Below are positions 15,773 to 18,331 of a DNA stretch of 18,331 nucleotides, piece after piece; the first letter of the stretch is position 1, and each line of letters begins with the position of its first letter. Under the pieces are notes generated by a model. It made no database searches. It saw only the letters and a program-made list of their open reading frames with translations, and was not told the origin of the DNA. Where the stretch lies: positions 1 through 18,331 of the forward strand of contig JACMJD010000257.1 of the NCBI GenBank assembly GCA_014380825.1, given 5' to 3'. Origin of the DNA: Phycisphaerae bacterium (GTDB lineage: Bacteria > Planctomycetota > Phycisphaerae > Tepidisphaerales > Tepidisphaeraceae). The translations under genes and the position numbers were made by a program.

Positions 15773-16594
15773 TTATGCTTTGACGAACGCCAGCAGTTCT
15801 TCATTCACCCGATCTTTCAGCGTCGAACACATTCCGTGCGGTGCGCCATTGTAGACCACCAGCTTTGCGTTCTTCACGATCTTCGAAGACATCATCGCGG
15901 ATGCGCCGATGGGAACGATTTGGTCGTCGTCGCCGTGAAGGATGAGCGTCGGAATGTCGAAGCGCTTCAGGTCTTCGGTGAGATCCGTTTCGGAGAATGC
16001 CTTGATGCAGAAGTAAGACGCGGGAAAGCCGGCCAGCATGGATTGCCACCAAAACGAATCGATCACGCCCTGCGAGATCCTCGCGCCCGGCCGGTTGTAG
16101 CTGTAGAACGGGAGAGCCAGTTCCTTCCAGAACTTCGACCGATCTGCGACAACCGACGAGCGAAGCTGCTCGAACGCGTCGATCGGCAATCCACCGGGAT
16201 TGGCGGGCGTCTTGAGCATCAGCGGCGGAATAGCACCGATGAGCACGGCCTTGGCGACGCGGCCCGTGCCATGACGGCCGATGTAGCGCGTCACTTCGCC
16301 CCCGCCAGTGGAATGACCGACGTGGATCGCGTCCCTCAGATCCAGCTTGCCGGTCAAGGCGGCGAGATCGTCGGCGTAGGTGTCCAAGTCATTGCCATTC
16401 CACGGCTGACTTGAGCGACCATGCCCACGACGATCGGCGGCGATGCAGCGATACCCGCGCGACGCCAGGAAGAACATCTGATCCTCAAACGCGTCCGCCG
16501 TCAGCGGCCAGCCGTGACTGAAGACCACCGGCTGGCCCGTGCCCCAGTCCTTGTAGTAAATCTGCGTTCCGTCTTTCGTGGTAATGGTGCTCAT
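15773..16594 (-). CDS. Alpha/beta hydrolase of the cofactor-free (non-heme) chloroperoxidase / arylesterase family
   Basis: 273 aa from the ATG at 16594, which has AGGAG 8 nt upstream. The frame stays open further upstream to 16915, but that part is Arg-rich and antisense to the sigma factor gene, so it is rejected. Motifs: [20 protein letters not shown] (oxyanion HGW), ADRRGHGRS, nucleophile elbow GHSTGGGE (S95), acid in HGDDDQIVP (D224) and H253 (GAPHGM). These are typical of bacterial cofactor-free haloperoxidases, which are serine esterases that can also form peracids from carboxylic acids and hydrogen peroxide. Cytoplasmic, no signal peptide. First gene of the six-gene operon, divergent from the ECF sigma factor at 16753. 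Physiological role unknown; an ester or lactone substrate is equally possible. Confidence 0.9.
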   Translation of the reverse strand: MSTITTKDGTQIYYKDWGTGQPVVFSHGWPLTADAFEDQMFFLASRGYRCIAADRRGHGRSSQPWNGNDLDTYADDLAALTGKLDLRDAIHVGHSTGGGEVTRYIGRHGTGRVAKAVLIGAIPPLMLKTPANPGGLPIDAFEQLRSSVVADRSKFWKELALPFYSYNRPGARISQGVIDSFWWQSMLAGFPASYFCIKAFSETDLTEDLKRFDIPTLILHGDDDQIVPIGASAMMSSKIVKNAKLVVYNGAPHGMCSTLKDRVNEELLAFVKA

Positions 16595-16752
16595 CGGATT
16601 CACTCCTGTCTTGCGGTTCCGAGGTTCAGGCTGTTGATTCGTCCACATCCGACTAAGCGCAAGCGAAGGACAGGTAAGGCGACTGCGTCCGGGTTGTGAC
16701 GTGAATCTGACCAAGTTTGTTCCCGAACTTGAGCCTCGTATACTTCGTCGCG
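16595..16752. promoter_or_regulatory. Divergent promoter region between the hydrolase operon and the second sigma factor
   Basis: 158 bp without a gene. It must carry the promoter of the six-gene operon (minus) and that of the sigma factor/kinase pair (plus). No canonical -35/-10 pair or clear operator is recognised. It is the natural place to look for an ECF-type promoter. Confidence 0.4.
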
Positions 16753-17376
16753 ATGTCCGCGGATCGGACCACCATCGCCGTGCAGCATTATCTCGACGAG
16801 CTGGCCGGCGCACAGGGCAAGACGGAGGCCGAGCCGATCGTCGGCGCGCTGCTCGGCCGCGCGGTGAACAGGCTTCACCTGTTGTGCGGCGCGCTCCTGC
16901 TTCGCGGCTATCCACGCCTCACCCGGCCCCCTCTGAACCTTCAAACCGAGGAAATGCTCAGCGCGGTCGTCGAACGGCTGCTGAAGGCCATGCGCGAAGT
17001 GCGCCCGAAGACTGTTCGGCAATTCTTCGCCTTGGCGAACCAGCACATCCGCTGGGAACTGAATGACCTTGCCCGACGCTTAGATAAAATGGAGCCGGCC
17101 GGGCAAATCCACGAGTCAGCGATGCCGGCTCCGGTCGAGTCGAGCGGATCGCGGCCGAGCTTGAACTGCCAGCGGATGCTCGAAGCGATCGAGGGTTTGC
17201 CCGAGGACGAACGCGAGGTGTTCAGCTTGGTTCGCATCCAGGCAATGCCGCAAACGGAGGCGGCCGAGGTACTGGGTATTTCAGTCAAGACCGTTCAGCG
17301 ACGCCTCAACCGCGGCCTGGTGCTTCTCGCGGCGAAAGTGGGAGATCTTCAACCGTCCCCCGACACGATAGTGTGA
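16753..17376 (+). CDS. ECF-type RNA polymerase sigma factor (second, kinase-coupled)
   Basis: 207 aa from the ATG at 16753 ([20 protein letters not shown]). An in-frame TTG at 16717 is less likely. No clear RBS precedes either. The conserved block [20 protein letters not shown] and [20 protein letters not shown] (about 55-110) corresponds to sigma region 2 in a planctomycete-type ECF subfamily. Region 4 is clear: [20 protein letters not shown] followed by the [23 protein letters not shown] (about 168-187). No anti-sigma gene adjoins. The kinase gene begins 18 nt downstream, so the two are almost certainly co-transcribed, and kinase control of sigma activity is the likely logic. It is unlike the first sigma factor (883-1632) in length and sequence, so this is an independent pair rather than a duplicate. 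Confidence 0.88.
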   Translation: MSADRTTIAVQHYLDELAGAQGKTEAEPIVGALLGRAVNRLHLLCGALLLRGYPRLTRPPLNLQTEEMLSAVVERLLKAMREVRPKTVRQFFALANQHIRWELNDLARRLDKMEPAGQIHESAMPAPVESSGSRPSLNCQRMLEAIEGLPEDEREVFSLVRIQAMPQTEAAEVLGISVKTVQRRLNRGLVLLAAKVGDLQPSPDTIV

Positions 17377-17394
17377 TCGCGAAGGTCGCAGCGC

Positions 17395-18331
17395 ATGGAT
17401 CAGGAACAGCGCATCCAGCAACTTCTTGAGCAAATGCTGGAGTCGACATGCGCGCCCGATGCGGTCTGCGCCGACGATCCCGAGCTGTTGCCGAAGGTGC
17501 GGGAGAGATGGAGGCAGCTTCAAGGCATTGAGGCGGGATTGGACGAACTGTTTCCCGGTTCCGGTCCAGCGATTGCCCGGGACAAGGAGTCGCCGGCACG
17601 TCGCGGAGCGAACCTCCTTCCTGACATCCCCGGCTACGACGTGCTTGCTGTGCTCGGCAAAGGCGGAATGGGCATCGTTTATAGAGCGCGGCACCGGCAG
17701 TTGAATCGGATTGTCGCGGTGAAGATGTTGCTCGCTGGCGAGTTCGCAAGCGCGGTGGAGCTGACACGATTCATGCGCGAGGCCAAAGCGGTCGCCGCGC
17801 TGCAAAATCCGAACATCGTGCAGGTACACGATGTCGGTGATGTGCGCGGCCGACCGTTTTTCACTATGGAATTCGTTGCGGGCGGATCGCTTGCCGATCG
17901 AAACCTCGGCACACCGCGCGCACCGCGCGCCGCAGCGGAACTGATCCGCGCCATCGCAACGGCTGCGCACGCGGCACACGCGGCGGGCATCGTGCATCGC
18001 GACCTGAAGCCGGCCAACATCCTGCTGACCACCGACGGCAGTCCGAAGATATCCGATTTCGGGCTCGCTCGTCAGTTGGAAGGCGACGACGCGATCACGC
18101 TCAGCGGCGCACGCATCGGAACACCGAGCTACATGGCGCCCGAGCAGGCGATCGGAAACACCCGCGCGATCGGTCCGGCGACGGACGTGTATGCGCTCGG
18201 TGCGATTCTCTACGAGCTCCTGACGGGCAGACCGCCGTTCCTGGCGACCAGCGCTGCCGAAACAGAACGGCAGCTGATCTCCGAAGAGCCGGCGCGTCCG
18301 TCCCAGTTGAATGCCGGAATCGCGCGGGACA
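17395..18331 (+). CDS. Ser/Thr protein kinase, N-terminal part (runs off right edge)
   Basis: 312 codons are present from the ATG at 17395 to the window end; the gene is incomplete. Residues 1-75 form the N-terminal region common in planctomycete sigma-linked kinases (LLEQMLESTCAPDAVCADDP, ELLPKVRERWRQL). The kinase domain starts near residue 81: Gly loop LGKGGMGIVYRA, ATP lysine K110 (VAVK), HRDLKPANIL (D203), DFGLA (D221), GTPSYMAPEQ and DVYALGAILYELLTGRPPF. All catalytic residues seen so far are intact. GAAGG lies about 9 nt before the start, and the sigma factor stop is 18 nt upstream. The C-terminal sensor part (WD40, TPR or other repeats are usual) lies outside the window. Confidence 0.92.
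   Translation, partial: MDQEQRIQQLLEQMLESTCAPDAVCADDPELLPKVRERWRQLQGIEAGLDELFPGSGPAIARDKESPARRGANLLPDIPGYDVLAVLGKGGMGIVYRARHRQLNRIVAVKMLLAGEFASAVELTRFMREAKAVAALQNPNIVQVHDVGDVRGRPFFTMEFVAGGSLADRNLGTPRAPRAAAELIRAIATAAHAAHAAGIVHRDLKPANILLTTDGSPKISDFGLARQLEGDDAITLSGARIGTPSYMAPEQAIGNTRAIGPATDVYALGAILYELLTGRPPFLATSAAETERQLISEEPARPSQLNAGIARD

Larger units (their letters stand above)
11383..16594 (-). other. Predicted six-gene operon: hydrolases, NTF2-like, PNPOx-like and MBL proteins
   Basis: Six same-strand genes are separated by 38, 36, 37 and 13 nt and an 11-nt overlap, with no room for internal promoters of normal size. Predicted locations alternate: three cytoplasmic (chloroperoxidase-like, DUF1348, PNPOx-like) and three exported (DUF6130 fusion, Asp-type hydrolase, Tat MBL hydrolase). 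I infer a shared detoxification or catabolic job. Confidence 0.75.

Noticed and set aside
16595..16915. N-terminal extension of the chloroperoxidase-like gene
   Set aside because: Arg-rich, antisense to the sigma factor, and the internal ATG at 16594 has a strong RBS and the family start MSTITT.

Overview
The window (about 18.3 kb, GC-rich) looks like planctomycete DNA, possibly of the Phycisphaerae type. The evidence is two ECF sigma factor / Hanks-type protein kinase pairs, two large secreted proteins that combine T5SS/PEP-CTERM-associated repeats with dockerin-like EF-hands and a PEP-CTERM sorting tail, and a DUF2924 gene with its small partner ORF, a pairing I associate with planctomycete recombinase cassettes. 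These assignments rest on motif recognition; no database search was run.

Layout from left to right. (1) 1-682, minus strand: a small ORF is translationally coupled to a DUF2924 reading frame. That frame has lost its usual C-terminus and instead runs, through a 21-bp tandem repeat, into the second half of a Na+/Ca2+ exchanger that continues beyond base 1. (2) 883-4300: an ECF sigma factor (minus) diverges from a membrane-anchored Ser/Thr kinase with C-terminal TPR repeats (plus). (3) 4325-10834: two tandem paralogous surface proteins of 993 and 1014 aa, each with its own nearly identical 138-bp leader (AT-rich box, hairpin, strong RBS) and similar 3' flanks. Their signal peptides and C-terminal halves are alike, while their N-terminal regions have diverged. 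(4) 10777-11382: about 600 bp without a convincing gene, of visibly lower GC, with dispersed short repeats.

(5) 11383-16594, minus strand: six tightly packed genes that should form one operon. In transcription order they are a chloroperoxidase-like alpha/beta hydrolase, a DUF1348 (NTF2-like) protein, an exported alpha/beta hydrolase fused to a DUF6130 domain, an exported alpha/beta hydrolase with an Asp nucleophile, a PNPOx-like flavin-binding protein, and a Tat-exported metallo-beta-lactamase-fold hydrolase. The last is broken by a single-base frameshift near its C-terminus. The set suggests detoxification or xenobiotic/oxidative-stress metabolism split between cytoplasm and periplasm, but no substrate can be read from the sequence. 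(6) 16753-18331, plus strand: a second ECF sigma factor, divergent from that operon, followed 18 nt later by a second Ser/Thr kinase that runs off the window.

The best candidates for something undescribed are the tandem leader-plus-surface-protein cassettes, the six-gene hydrolase operon next to a sigma/kinase pair, and the DUF2924/exchanger chimera.
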